Positions 1-6,020 of a stretch of DNA of 9,024 bases are shown piece by piece. Positions within the stretch are counted from its first letter, which is position 1. Each line of letters begins with the position of its first letter. Both the position numbers and the translations under genes were made by a program. Source of the stretch: Bifidobacterium breve (GTDB taxonomy: Bacteria; Actinomycetota; Actinomycetes; S36-B12); NCBI GenBank assembly GCA_943328365.2, contig CALPZT020000036.1:1-9024 (forward strand). The letters are read 5' to 3'. The notes under the pieces are model-generated. The model saw only the letters and a list, made by a program, of their open reading frames with translations. It had not been told where the DNA came from and searched no databases.

Positions 1-542
1 ACGTGCCGAATCGCGATGCCAGCATCGCGCGCCCACAGTGCTGTCGCCGCCATGAGTTGACCCCCCGCGCTGTCGCCTGCCAGGGCGATGCATGCGGGAT
101 CGATCCCGAAGATCACCGGGTTGGCAGCGACTTCCCGCAGCACCGCCTGCACGTCAAGCCAGGCTGCCGGGAATGGATGCTCTGGTGCTCGCCGGTAGTC
201 AATCGCGATGACGGCACAGCCCGATGCGCCGGCCAGCGCCCGACAGAGTCGATCGTGGGTCTCGAGGTCACCGAGCACCCATCCGCCTCCGTGCGCGTAG
301 ACGACCGCGGGGAGCACCGACTTCGGATCTGGGTGGTAAAGACGAACCGGGATCGTGACATGCCCCCGGACCGCCAAGTCGACGACACGGGCAACTGGCT
401 CTACGGGGCCGAAGGCAGCAGCGGCCGCAGCCACCAACCCGGCGCGGGCCTCTTCGATCGAACCCTCTCGGCGAGGTCGTCGCACGGGCATTTGAGCAAG
501 CAGGTTCTGCGCCTGTGGGTCGAGTTTCGGCACCGTCGTCAT
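1..542 (-). CDS. HSL-type alpha/beta hydrolase (esterase/lipase), C-terminus beyond window
   Basis: This gene reads from an ATG at 542 leftward off the window edge, giving 180 complete codons with no stop. Residues 84-88 are HGGGW, the oxyanion-hole motif of the hormone-sensitive-lipase (family IV) esterases. Residues 156-161 are GDSAGG, the nucleophile elbow with Ser158 as the predicted catalytic serine. Between them, IDYRRAPEHPFPAA (114-127) is a typical family block. The catalytic Asp and His should lie in the missing C-terminal part. No signal peptide is visible, so a cytoplasmic enzyme is expected. The start lies 10 nt after the stop of the LLM gene and has no clear Shine-Dalgarno, which suggests translational coupling. 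Next to a Baeyer-Villiger-type monooxygenase, a natural role would be hydrolysing the ester or lactone product; this is inferred from context. The family is secure, the substrate unknown. Confidence 0.93.
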   Translation of the reverse strand, partial: MTTVPKLDPQAQNLLAQMPVRRPRREGSIEEARAGLVAAAAAAFGPVEPVARVVDLAVRGHVTIPVRLYHPDPKSVLPAVVYAHGGGWVLGDLETHDRLCRALAGASGCAVIAIDYRRAPEHPFPAAWLDVQAVLREVAANPVIFGIDPACIALAGDSAGGQLMAATALWARDAGIAIRH

Positions 543-552
543 CGGTCGATCG

Positions 553-1569
553 TCAGCCCTGCATGGATCGGATCCGCGGCAGCACATCATGCGCCAGGCG
601 CCGCAAGCCATCGGGGGTGCTGAGCCCGAACGGCGTATCGAACTCCACGCGCAGCGCTCCTGCCTCAAGGATCTCCATCGCGTGATTCGCGACGTCGTCC
701 GCCGTTCCCCAGAACGCGAAGCGGCGCAGGATGTCGTCAGGGATGAGCAGCCCCGCCCCCGCGTGATCCCCCACCGCGAGCCGCGCCTTGACCCCCCGAA
801 GCAGATCCGGATCGACTTCGACTGTCGCGTCCAGGGATGCGACGACATCGAAGTAAGGGGCGCACGCTGAGCGGACTGCACGCGCTGCCGCCTTCGCATC
901 GTCGTCGACGACAGCGACGGCGTTGAGGCAGACGCCAACCTCACGCTGCGTCCCGGCGTCAGACAGGAGGCCACGAAGCCGGCCGACCATCGCAGGGTTC
1001 GCCGAGCCACCGGCTTGAATTTCGTCGGCGACGGTCGCTGCGTAGCCGGCAAGCTTTGCGCTCCAAGTGCCGATCAGCAACGGCACCCTTGGACGATACG
1101 GCTCGTATTCCAAGCGCAGGCCCTCCCCGAGCGAGTAGACGCGGCCGGCGTAGCCGGACGCATCCCCGGCCAGCAGTCGGGTGACGATCTCGGCCGTGTC
1201 GGTGATGGCCGCTATGGACCTGTGTTGATCGATCCCGAGCTGATCGAGCCAGGCGCCTCGGACGAGCCCGTAGAACGCTCGTCCACGCGAAGCCATGTCG
1301 AGATAGGCGACCTGGCCCGCGATCTCGACCGGATGATGGGTCCAGGGCGAGTAGGCCGCGACACCAAGGCGAATGCGGCTCGTCGCCGCGGCCATCGTTG
1401 CCAGGACCATGGCCGGCGGCTGGAACATGAGATCACCGAAGACGGTGATGGCATCGAAGCCCGCAGCCTCCGCGACCTCCGCGATCTCCGTGTAATCCGC
1501 GGCCGTGACCTTCCCGGCAAGCCCGATACCCACCTGACCTGGGGTGGTAGCCGCTCGCATGCCGGTCAC
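553..1569 (-). CDS. LLM-class flavin/F420-dependent oxidoreductase
   Basis: This 338-residue protein belongs to the luciferase-like monooxygenase superfamily, TIM-barrel enzymes that use FMN or coenzyme F420. Visible family blocks are AEAAGFDAITVFGD (33-46), the AAATSRIRLG strand region (60-69), HPVEIAGQVAYLDMASRGR (79-97), and RPRVPLLIGTWSAKLAGYAATVADEI (159-184), which corresponds to the cofactor-side segment of F420-dependent reductases. The overall pattern is closer to the methylenetetrahydromethanopterin-reductase-like F420 group than to bacterial luciferase, but cofactor choice cannot be fixed by eye. The start is a GTG that overlaps the upstream stop as GTGA (1566-1569); a second ATG lies 9 nt further in. 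No Shine-Dalgarno precedes the GTG, so it probably depends on ribosomes finishing the TIGR04076 gene. Its role in the pathway is unknown; it may perform a second oxidation or reduction on the same substrate. Confidence 0.93.
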   Translation of the reverse strand: MTGMRAATTPGQVGIGLAGKVTAADYTEIAEVAEAAGFDAITVFGDLMFQPPAMVLATMAAATSRIRLGVAAYSPWTHHPVEIAGQVAYLDMASRGRAFYGLVRGAWLDQLGIDQHRSIAAITDTAEIVTRLLAGDASGYAGRVYSLGEGLRLEYEPYRPRVPLLIGTWSAKLAGYAATVADEIQAGGSANPAMVGRLRGLLSDAGTQREVGVCLNAVAVVDDDAKAAARAVRSACAPYFDVVASLDATVEVDPDLLRGVKARLAVGDHAGAGLLIPDDILRRFAFWGTADDVANHAMEILEAGALRVEFDTPFGLSTPDGLRRLAHDVLPRIRSMQG

Positions 1570-1898
1570 GTGAGGTCGGCGGTGCGGAGTTCGACCTCAC
1601 CGATTCGGTCAATGCGCATGATGAGGCCCTCCTCCGGGTCGGGGCAGCACACGAGCGTGTCCTGCTCAAGCCAATCGCCCTCGGGTAGCCTGCGCATCTT
1701 GCCGGCCAGCAGCGGGAAGACCGCCTGCATGGCCCAAAAGCAGAAGTGCTTCGATTCGGGGACGCTCAGCTGGTCACTGTTGCGCACCTCGAAATAGTCG
1801 CCCACCGACATGCCGCACACTGATCGGCCGCGGATCTCGTGCACGCTCACGCGTAAGTCGTACAGCCGCATACTGTCCTCGGACAAGGCGTCCTCCAT
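1566..1898 (-). CDS. TIGR04076-type small protein of unknown function
   Basis: This small protein has 110 residues from the ATG at 1898. Its pattern matches the TIGR04076 family as I recall it: an N-terminal strand MRLYDLRVSVHEIRG, then CGMSVGDYFEV, a central CFWAMQAVFPLLAGKMRRLP, and a C-terminal VCCPDPEEGLIMRIDRI. The family has no established biochemical role. Three starts are possible: GTG at 1916, ATG at 1898, and ATG at 1871. The 1871 start (101 residues) begins exactly where the recognisable domain begins and has GAGG five nucleotides upstream, so it is a serious alternative. A longer reading from 2036 would overlap the monooxygenase by 76 nt and is unlikely. The gene lies 62 nt after the monooxygenase stop and its stop overlaps the LLM start. 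Tight packing between two oxidoreductases suggests an accessory role in their pathway, which is inference only. Confidence 0.82.
   Translation of the reverse strand: MEDALSEDSMRLYDLRVSVHEIRGRSVCGMSVGDYFEVRNSDQLSVPESKHFCFWAMQAVFPLLAGKMRRLPEGDWLEQDTLVCCPDPEEGLIMRIDRIGEVELRTADLT
1570..1600 (-). promoter_or_regulatory. Stem-loop abutting the LLM start codon
   Basis: GTGAGGTCG (1570-1578) and CGACCTCAC (1592-1600) are perfect 9-bp inverted repeats around a 13-nt loop. In the minus-strand transcript the 3' arm ends directly before the GTG start at 1569-1567. The hairpin lies inside the last codons of the TIGR04076 gene, so a ribosome translating that gene would open it just before reaching the overlapping GTGA. 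It is therefore well placed to make LLM translation depend on the upstream gene. The inverted repeat is seen directly; the function is inferred. Confidence 0.5.
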
Positions 1899-1948
1899 CA
1901 CTCGTTCTTGCGTCACTTGGGTCGTTTGCTCCGGGTGTTTCGCGTGCG

Positions 1949-1958
1949 CTCCTCCTCT
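1949..1958 (-). promoter_or_regulatory. Strong Shine-Dalgarno-like site without a nearby start codon
   Basis: AGAGGAGGAG lies 2 nt after the monooxygenase stop and is one of the strongest ribosome-binding sequences in the window. No ATG, GTG, TTG or CTG follows within normal spacing. The first candidate start of the TIGR04076 gene (GTG 1916) is 32 nt away and the first ATG (1898) is 50 nt away. It may act as a ribosome standby site, mark a non-canonical start, or be chance. Confidence 0.35.
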
Positions 1959-1960
1959 TG

Positions 1961-3457
1961 TCAGGTGACCTCGAAATAGTCCGTTGGGTCGAATATCGAG
2001 TGGGCAGCGCGCAAGGATTCGAGCGAACCCGGCCATGCTGCCTTATTGCGGCCCGTGTCGTCCTGCGAATAGTTGTGGCAGCCCCCGATAACAGTCGGCC
2101 CCCGGTCAAGGAGTTCGTCCGCCTGCGCCTTCCAGTCACTCTCCGCTTCCTCGCTCACCTCGATTGCGACGAGGCCTTGCTCGCGCAGGTGGTCGAGTGC
2201 GCCGATGATGTAGGGCGCCGCGGCCTGTCCCGGAAACAGTCCGTTCCATATCTGCCCGTTCGGAGCCGCCCCGCCCACGAGGAACAGGTTCGGGCAGCCC
2301 GACACGGAGATCGCCTTGTATGCGCGTGGGCGGCCCTGCTGGAGCGCGGCAACGCTCAGGCCGTCACGACGGTGCACTCGATCGAGGATGTGCCCGCCGA
2401 AATAGAAGCCGGTGGCCAGAACGATCACATCGGCCTCGAACCGATCTCCATCAGCAGTCGTGACGCACCGCGGCCCAATTGATTCGACGGCGCTCGGCAC
2501 CAGCCTGACATTGGGTGCATTCAATGATCCGTAGTAATCATCGCTGACAAGCGGGCGCTTGCAGCCGATCGGATGATCCGGAGTCAAGTGGGCGCGGACC
2601 TGCGAATCTGTGATCTGGTCGTGAAGGAACTCGCGGGAGAGTTGCTCGTACTCCCGCGCCGCAACATCATCGAGTGCGAGGAAGATCGCCGACCAATTGC
2701 GCTCCTCCTCCGACTGCGCTTCAGCTCGTAGCGCCTGGCGTTCTGCGGGCGATCGTTCGAGCATGTCGATCTCTTCGGCCGACAGTCGGCGGTTCTGCTT
2801 CGGCAGCACCCAGGTCGGTGTCCGCTGGAACTGGATGACCTCAGCTGCGTGCGGCGTGAGCGCAGGGACAATCTGAATAGCCGACGAGCCCGACCCGACG
2901 ACCGCGACACGGTCCCCGGCACCGGTGTAGCCGGCAGGCCACCGCGACGAGTGGAAGATGCGTCCGCCGAACGAGTCCATGCCAGGGATCTGCGGGATGA
3001 CCGGCTCCTCGAGGAAGCCAGTGGCGAGGATGAGGACCGCAGCCGTCACCGTGCCGTGTGTCGAATCGATGATCCAGCAACGTTCATCGCGAGACCAGTG
3101 TGCGTCGAGAAGTTCCGTGTCGAACATGGCCCGCTCGTACAGGCCGTTTCGTCTGGCGACATCCCGTAGGTAGTCGAGCAATTCCTGCTGGCCGGCAAAG
3201 AGCGAGGACCACCGCGGATTCTCGTCGAACTCAAACTGATAGACCGACGACGGGCTATCGACCTCGCAGCCCGGATATGTGTTCTGCAGCCATGCTCCGC
3301 CGAAGTCGCCGTGCTTGGTCATGATGGCGATGTCGTCATGACCGGCGCGAGCCAGCAGAGCAGCCACGCCGATCGCGTTGCCGCCGGATCCGACGATGAG
3401 GATCGAGACACGGCGGACCGGTGCGGCAGTCGCCGCACCGGTCCGGTCGTTGATCAT
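1961..3457 (-). CDS. Baeyer-Villiger-type FAD/NADPH monooxygenase (class B flavoprotein)
   Basis: This 498-residue protein carries the type I Baeyer-Villiger monooxygenase layout. It has an FAD-binding Rossmann motif GSGGNA (23-28), the fingerprint GGAWLQNTYPGCEVD (53-67, fitting [A/G]GxWxxxx[F/Y]PGxxxD), the fingerprint FGGRIFHSSRWP (163-174, fitting FxGxxxHxxxW), and a second Rossmann motif GSGSSA (188-193) for NADPH. Arg301 in CKRP probably matches the catalytic arginine of phenylacetone monooxygenase, and an ATGF turn lies at 348-351. Such enzymes insert oxygen next to a ketone to give an ester or lactone; some instead oxidise N or S. Length is near the family's usual 500-550. ATG 3457 is preferred because a longer reading from 3502 would overlap the permease gene. 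No Shine-Dalgarno is properly spaced; the start overlaps the stop of a mini-ORF (ATGA, 3454-3457). A 14-bp hairpin is encoded at codons 5-15. Substrate unknown. Confidence 0.93.
   Translation of the reverse strand: MINDRTGAATAAPVRRVSILIVGSGGNAIGVAALLARAGHDDIAIMTKHGDFGGAWLQNTYPGCEVDSPSSVYQFEFDENPRWSSLFAGQQELLDYLRDVARRNGLYERAMFDTELLDAHWSRDERCWIIDSTHGTVTAAVLILATGFLEEPVIPQIPGMDSFGGRIFHSSRWPAGYTGAGDRVAVVGSGSSAIQIVPALTPHAAEVIQFQRTPTWVLPKQNRRLSAEEIDMLERSPAERQALRAEAQSEEERNWSAIFLALDDVAAREYEQLSREFLHDQITDSQVRAHLTPDHPIGCKRPLVSDDYYGSLNAPNVRLVPSAVESIGPRCVTTADGDRFEADVIVLATGFYFGGHILDRVHRRDGLSVAALQQGRPRAYKAISVSGCPNLFLVGGAAPNGQIWNGLFPGQAAAPYIIGALDHLREQGLVAIEVSEEAESDWKAQADELLDRGPTVIGGCHNYSQDDTGRNKAAWPGSLESLRAAHSIFDPTDYFEVT
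3414..3445 (-). promoter_or_regulatory. 14-bp perfect hairpin in the first codons of the monooxygenase
   Basis: Bases 3414-3427 and 3432-3445 are exact reverse complements, giving a 14-bp, very GC-rich stem closed by a 4-nt loop. On the transcript the stem begins 9 nt after the ATG codon at 3457-3455, inside the footprint of an initiating ribosome. No T-run follows on the minus strand, so it is not a standard intrinsic terminator. It lies in codons for the variable residues before the FAD motif, so it is not forced by the protein fold. Likely effects are lower or conditional initiation on the monooxygenase, or protection of the upstream permease mRNA from 3' decay; both are inferences. Confidence 0.6.
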
Positions 3458-3480
3458 CGGTTCGTGAATACCTCGGTCAT
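3454..3480 (-). CDS. 8-codon mini-ORF coupling permease to monooxygenase (MTEVFTNR)
   Basis: An ATG overlaps the permease stop by one base (TGATG, 3482-3478). It opens an 8-codon frame encoding MTEVFTNR whose TGA overlaps the monooxygenase ATG (ATGA, 3457-3454). It is out of frame with both neighbours. A ribosome could terminate the permease, restart here, terminate again and restart on the monooxygenase. No strong Shine-Dalgarno precedes it. The overlaps are visible; translation is unproven and the peptide itself is probably not functional. Confidence 0.3.
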   Translation of the reverse strand: MTEVFTNR

Positions 3481-4907
3481 CACGCCGCCGGGACGTCCGC
3501 ATTCAGGCTCGGCCTCATCGCCGCGAGAATCGGGCCGATCACCACGCACACCACGATGATGGCGATCGCGGTGTAGGCCAAGGCCTCGCTAGCGACGAGA
3601 ACTGTCATATTCATGAGCGTCGTCACGACACCAACGCCGATGGCGATGGCCCCGATGAGCGGCATGACGGTCGTGCGCATCCGGCTCACTCCGCGCGAAT
3701 CCTTGCTGAAGAACCGGAGCACCCCTATGCAGGTGAGGAACATGAGGAGGAGGAACCCGAGCGTCGAGACACCGACCGTCACCGTAAGGATCTGGTCGAA
3801 CGGCGTGTAGCCCAGGCCCGCGAAGATGGCGAGCAGGACGGCGATGACGACCGTCTGCACGACAGCCGCGACGTGCGGAGACTTCTGCGTCGAGTGGGTG
3901 CGACCGAGCGCCTTGGGCATGAGGTTCTTGTGTGAGAGCGTGTACAGGTAGCGGTTGATGACATTGTGGAATGCCAGCACGCAGGCGAAGAAACTCGTGA
4001 TGAGCAGCCACTGAACGATCTGCTCGCTGAGCGGTCCCACGTACGCGCCGAAGCTCTCACTGAGCAGGGCACCGGGGTTCTCCGAGGCCTTGGCGACGAT
4101 GTTGTTGTCACCCCATGCGCTCACCATGGCCCAGCAGACGACGGCGTAGAAGATGCCGACAATTGCAAGCGCGCCGTAGGTAGCACGGCCGATCGTGCGG
4201 TCAGGGTCCTTCGCCTCACTGCGGAAGATCGCAGTGGCCTCGAAGCCAAGGAAGCCGGAGATGCCAAACATCAGGCCGAGCGCTGGAGCGCCCTGAAACC
4301 AGGAAGACGGGGTGAATGCTGCGGTCGATAGTCCTTCTGATGTGCCACCCTGCGCCACGACTGCAATGACGAGGACGAGGCAAATGCCGATCTCCAGCAC
4401 GACGAGCAAGGCAAGGAGTTTTCCGGAGAAATTGATGTTTCGGTAGCCAAGAAGAAGCACGATCAACAGGAAGGCGCCCGTCCACAGCCACCAGGGCAGG
4501 TCCGGACCACCGATGGACACGATCTGGCCCTCGAAAACGGCGCCGAGCACCGCGATGACCGCGATCTCCACGCAGACGTAGGTGAGCATCGCGATGTACG
4601 CCGCAGAAAGACCGAGGCCACGTCCGAGGCTCATCGTGATGTACGAGTAGAAGGCGCCGGCCTCCTTGACGAAGGGTGTCATGGCGTTGAAGCCGACGAC
4701 GAAGAGCGCCAAGATGATCGCCGCCACCACGTACATCGCCGGAAATGCAGCCCCATTGCCTACCATGATCGCGACGGGCGCGACTCCGCCGATCGTGCTG
4801 AGCGGCGCCGCCGCAGCTACCACCATGACGATCACACCGAACACACCCAAGGTACCCTTGAGTTTTGCGGTCTCGTTCGTATGCGTGCTCTCACCTACGA
4901 CGGCCAT
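3480..4907 (-). CDS. APC-superfamily permease (amino acid/amine transporter)
   Basis: This 475-residue, very hydrophobic protein has about 12 predicted membrane segments, near residues 20-48, 54-76, 98-122, 137-154, 163-185, 205-226, 243-264, 285-315, 347-368, 373-395, 411-431 and 440-463. Residues 221-242, beginning GFEATAIFRSEAKDPDRTIG, are the conserved block that follows helix 6 in APC transporters. The broken first helix containing VAAAAPLSTIGG matches the unwound substrate site of the LeuT fold. It probably imports an amino acid, amine or related small nitrogen compound by proton- or ion-coupled transport at the cytoplasmic membrane; specificity cannot be told. The ATG at 4907 has AGGAGGG seven nucleotides upstream, the best-placed site in the window. 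It is the first gene after the 257-nt control region and so probably heads the downstream operon. Its stop overlaps the ATG of a mini-ORF. Confidence 0.94.
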   Translation of the reverse strand: MAVVGESTHTNETAKLKGTLGVFGVIVMVVAAAAPLSTIGGVAPVAIMVGNGAAFPAMYVVAAIILALFVVGFNAMTPFVKEAGAFYSYITMSLGRGLGLSAAYIAMLTYVCVEIAVIAVLGAVFEGQIVSIGGPDLPWWLWTGAFLLIVLLLGYRNINFSGKLLALLVVLEIGICLVLVIAVVAQGGTSEGLSTAAFTPSSWFQGAPALGLMFGISGFLGFEATAIFRSEAKDPDRTIGRATYGALAIVGIFYAVVCWAMVSAWGDNNIVAKASENPGALLSESFGAYVGPLSEQIVQWLLITSFFACVLAFHNVINRYLYTLSHKNLMPKALGRTHSTQKSPHVAAVVQTVVIAVLLAIFAGLGYTPFDQILTVTVGVSTLGFLLLMFLTCIGVLRFFSKDSRGVSRMRTTVMPLIGAIAIGVGVVTTLMNMTVLVASEALAYTAIAIIVVCVVIGPILAAMRPSLNADVPAA

Positions 4908-4914
4908 GAATCCA

Positions 4915-4921
4915 CCCTCCT
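4915..4921 (-). promoter_or_regulatory. Ribosome binding site of the permease gene
   Basis: AGGAGGG lies 7 nt upstream of the ATG at 4907. It fixes the permease start and contrasts with the weak or absent sites at the monooxygenase, LLM and hydrolase starts downstream. Confidence 0.85.
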
Positions 4922-4930
4922 GCGAATGCG

Positions 4931-4950
4931 CCGTCGGCTTATGCCGCCGG
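4931..4950 (-). promoter_or_regulatory. Imperfect stem-loop in the permease 5' leader
   Basis: CCGTCGGC (4931-4938) and GCCGCCGG (4943-4950) pair over 7 of 8 positions around a TTAT loop. It ends 9 nt upstream of the permease ribosome binding site. It would be part of the leader if transcription starts upstream of 4950. It may tune initiation, but one mismatch and high GC make chance plausible. Confidence 0.3.
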
Positions 4951-4957
4951 CGATCGG

Positions 4958-4985
4958 ATTAAAGCACCGGAGGATTCTTTCCGAA
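4958..4985 (-). promoter_or_regulatory. Candidate promoter of the permease-monooxygenase operon
   Basis: On the minus strand TTTAAT (4958-4963) matches the -10 consensus at 5 of 6 positions. TTCGGA (4980-4985), 16 nt upstream, is a weak -35 match (3 of 6). This would start transcription near 4951 and place the palindrome 5014-5045 at about -63 to -94, an activator-type position. An alternative -10, CATAAA (4991-4996), would put the palindrome over its -35 region, a repressor-type position. The sequence does not decide between them. Confidence 0.35.
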
Positions 4986-5013
4986 GGCTCTTTATGCGCA
5001 TTGCGCGGCGATC

Positions 5014-5045
5014 GTCTCGCTCAGCGAGACATTCTCTGCGAGACG
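5014..5045. promoter_or_regulatory. Candidate IclR-family operator: 17-bp palindrome plus third half-site
   Basis: GTCTCGCT-C-AGCGAGAC (5014-5030) is a perfect palindrome with 8-bp arms around one central base. The half-site GCGAGAC recurs in direct orientation at 5038-5044, 14 bp (start to start) after the copy at 5024-5030, making three half-sites in 32 bp. The last copy also forms an 8-bp inverted repeat with the first (5013-5020 and 5038-5045). IclR regulators bind as dimers or tetramers, often to short palindromes or repeated half-sites. The IclR gene ends 120 bp away and the site lies 107 bp upstream of the permease start. IclR binding is inferred. Confidence 0.6.
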
Positions 5046-5164
5046 AGGTCCCGGAAGCGTGAGATCAGGTTCCATTATGAAGCGAAAGGTGCTGGAGGCC
5101 AGCGTCGAAGACCGAGATGGCGCCTGCCTACGTGGTCGACGCAGCACGACTCAAGGAGTGAGCA

Positions 5165-6001
5165 CTACGTGATCGCTCGGGCTGTCTCGATCATTTCCTT
5201 GGTCAGGAGGAGCGAGCGAGTGAACCTCGGGATATCCGAACGCTGCAGGGTCCCGGTGACCGAGAGCCCGGCGATGAGCGCACCGCTCGATTCATACAGG
5301 GGAACGGCGATGCTCGAGAAGCCCTGCATGACCTCCTCATATTCCACCGCGTGCCCGTCGGCGCGAACGCGATCGATCTGTGCGCGCAGCCGCACGGGTG
5401 AAGCGGCGGAGTTCGGAGTCAGACGGGTGAGGCCAGCTCGCACCGCGGTGTCGAAAAGCTCCGGTGGGCCAAAGGCCATGAAGACCTTGCCTGTCGCCGA
5501 GCAGTGCAGCGGCACGTGGCCGCCGAGCTTCGATCGCGAGGGTGCCTGCCCATGCGAGTTCACCCGCTCGACGAAGACAATCTCCGAACCCTGGAGGACC
5601 GTGAGAAGGATCGTCTGCTTCGTCGCTGAGTGAAGGGCGTACATGAAGGGAAGAAGGGACTCACGCAGCGCTCGGGTCCGCGGGACGCGCGCCCCGATCT
5701 CGAACAGTCGCATGCCGAGCCGATACGACGCACCGGCGCGCTCGAGGAAGCCGAGTTCGAGAAGCTCTTGTGCGAGGCGATGAACAGATGCCTTCGGGAC
5801 CCCGGATCTGCGGGACAGGTGCGACAGCGTCAGCTCGTCGTCGTCAATGGTGAAGGCCTGGAGGATGAGCGCTACCTTGCCGAGCACGCTGTTCGGCGCA
5901 TCTGTCTCAACATCGGCAACCGCACGCAAGGCGATGGGCCTCGGGTTGCCCACGGCCGGAGTGTCTGGCAGTCCCACTGAAACGTCCGCCGGAATCGTCA
6001 T
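5165..6001 (-). CDS. IclR-family transcriptional regulator
   Basis: This 278-residue cytoplasmic DNA-binding protein has the two-domain IclR layout. A winged helix-turn-helix spans about residues 38-95, with the recognition region LSHLSRRSGVPKASVHRLAQ and then LLELGFLER leading into the wing. An effector-binding domain spans about 110-278, with family blocks LHCSATGKVFMAF (155-167) and GHAVEYEEVMQGFSSIAVPL (206-225). A 37-residue N-terminal tail precedes the DNA-binding domain. The ATG at 6001 is chosen over one at 6016 because AGGAG lies 5 nt upstream of it. The gene follows the aldehyde dehydrogenase by 46 nt in the same direction, so the two are probably co-transcribed. It is also the last gene before the control region and is the obvious candidate to bind the palindrome there. 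The ligand is probably a substrate or intermediate of the pathway; whether it activates or represses is unknown. Confidence 0.95.
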   Translation of the reverse strand: MTIPADVSVGLPDTPAVGNPRPIALRAVADVETDAPNSVLGKVALILQAFTIDDDELTLSHLSRRSGVPKASVHRLAQELLELGFLERAGASYRLGMRLFEIGARVPRTRALRESLLPFMYALHSATKQTILLTVLQGSEIVFVERVNSHGQAPSRSKLGGHVPLHCSATGKVFMAFGPPELFDTAVRAGLTRLTPNSAASPVRLRAQIDRVRADGHAVEYEEVMQGFSSIAVPLYESSGALIAGLSVTGTLQRSDIPRFTRSLLLTKEMIETARAIT

Positions 6002-6006
6002 CCCAT

Positions 6007-6011
6007 CTCCT
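6007..6011 (-). promoter_or_regulatory. Ribosome binding site of the IclR gene
   Basis: AGGAG lies 5 nt upstream of the ATG at 6001. It sits between that codon and the alternative in-frame ATG at 6016, so it favours the shorter, 278-residue protein. Confidence 0.7.
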
Positions 6012-6020
6012 CTCACATCA

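Larger units (their letters stand above)
4908..5164. other. Non-coding control region between the IclR gene and the permease gene
   Basis: This 257-nt gap is the only long non-coding stretch and is locally more AT-rich (4958-4996) than its surroundings. From left to right it holds the permease ribosome binding site, a leader stem-loop, two candidate -10 elements and the repeated operator-like sites at 5014-5045. Between 5046 and 5164 I see no convincing gene and no intrinsic terminator with a T-run for the upstream transcript. A loose inverted repeat (GCGTCGA 5102-5108 with TCGACGC 5136-5142, 27-nt spacing) follows the IclR stop and is too open to call a terminator. Readthrough from the upstream genes is therefore possible. 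Confidence 0.6.

Noticed and set aside
12..29. CGCGATGC/GCATCGCG inverted repeat with a 2-nt loop
   Set aside because: It is within the hydrolase coding frame, away from any start or stop, and short GC-rich palindromes are common in such DNA.
3..623. 206-codon plus-strand frame at the left edge
   Set aside because: It is the shadow of the alpha/beta hydrolase, whose minus-strand reading has HGGGW and GDSAGG in correct order.
1015..1797. 260-codon plus-strand frame
   Set aside because: It is antisense to the LLM and TIGR04076 genes; the translation shows no domain pattern and no ribosome binding site was evident.
1899..2036. N-terminal extension of the TIGR04076 gene to an ATG at 2036
   Set aside because: It would overlap the monooxygenase by 76 nt, and the added residues look like out-of-frame coding sequence rather than a domain.
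3458..3502. Longer monooxygenase start at 3502
   Set aside because: The extra 15 residues are Arg-rich, overlap the permease gene in another frame and add nothing to the FAD domain; ATG 3457 with its ATGA overlap is more natural.
4996..5006. GCGCA-T-TGCGC palindrome near a candidate -10
   Set aside because: The 5-bp arms made only of common GC words are not distinguishable from background; the 5014-5045 site is much stronger.
5102..5142. Possible terminator after the IclR gene
   Set aside because: The arms are only 7 bp, separated by 27 nt, and no T-run follows on the minus strand.
4881..5633. 250-codon plus-strand frame across the control region and the regulator gene
   Set aside because: It runs antisense to a clear IclR gene, its translation is Arg/Ser-rich with no family motif, and long antisense frames are expected in high-GC DNA.
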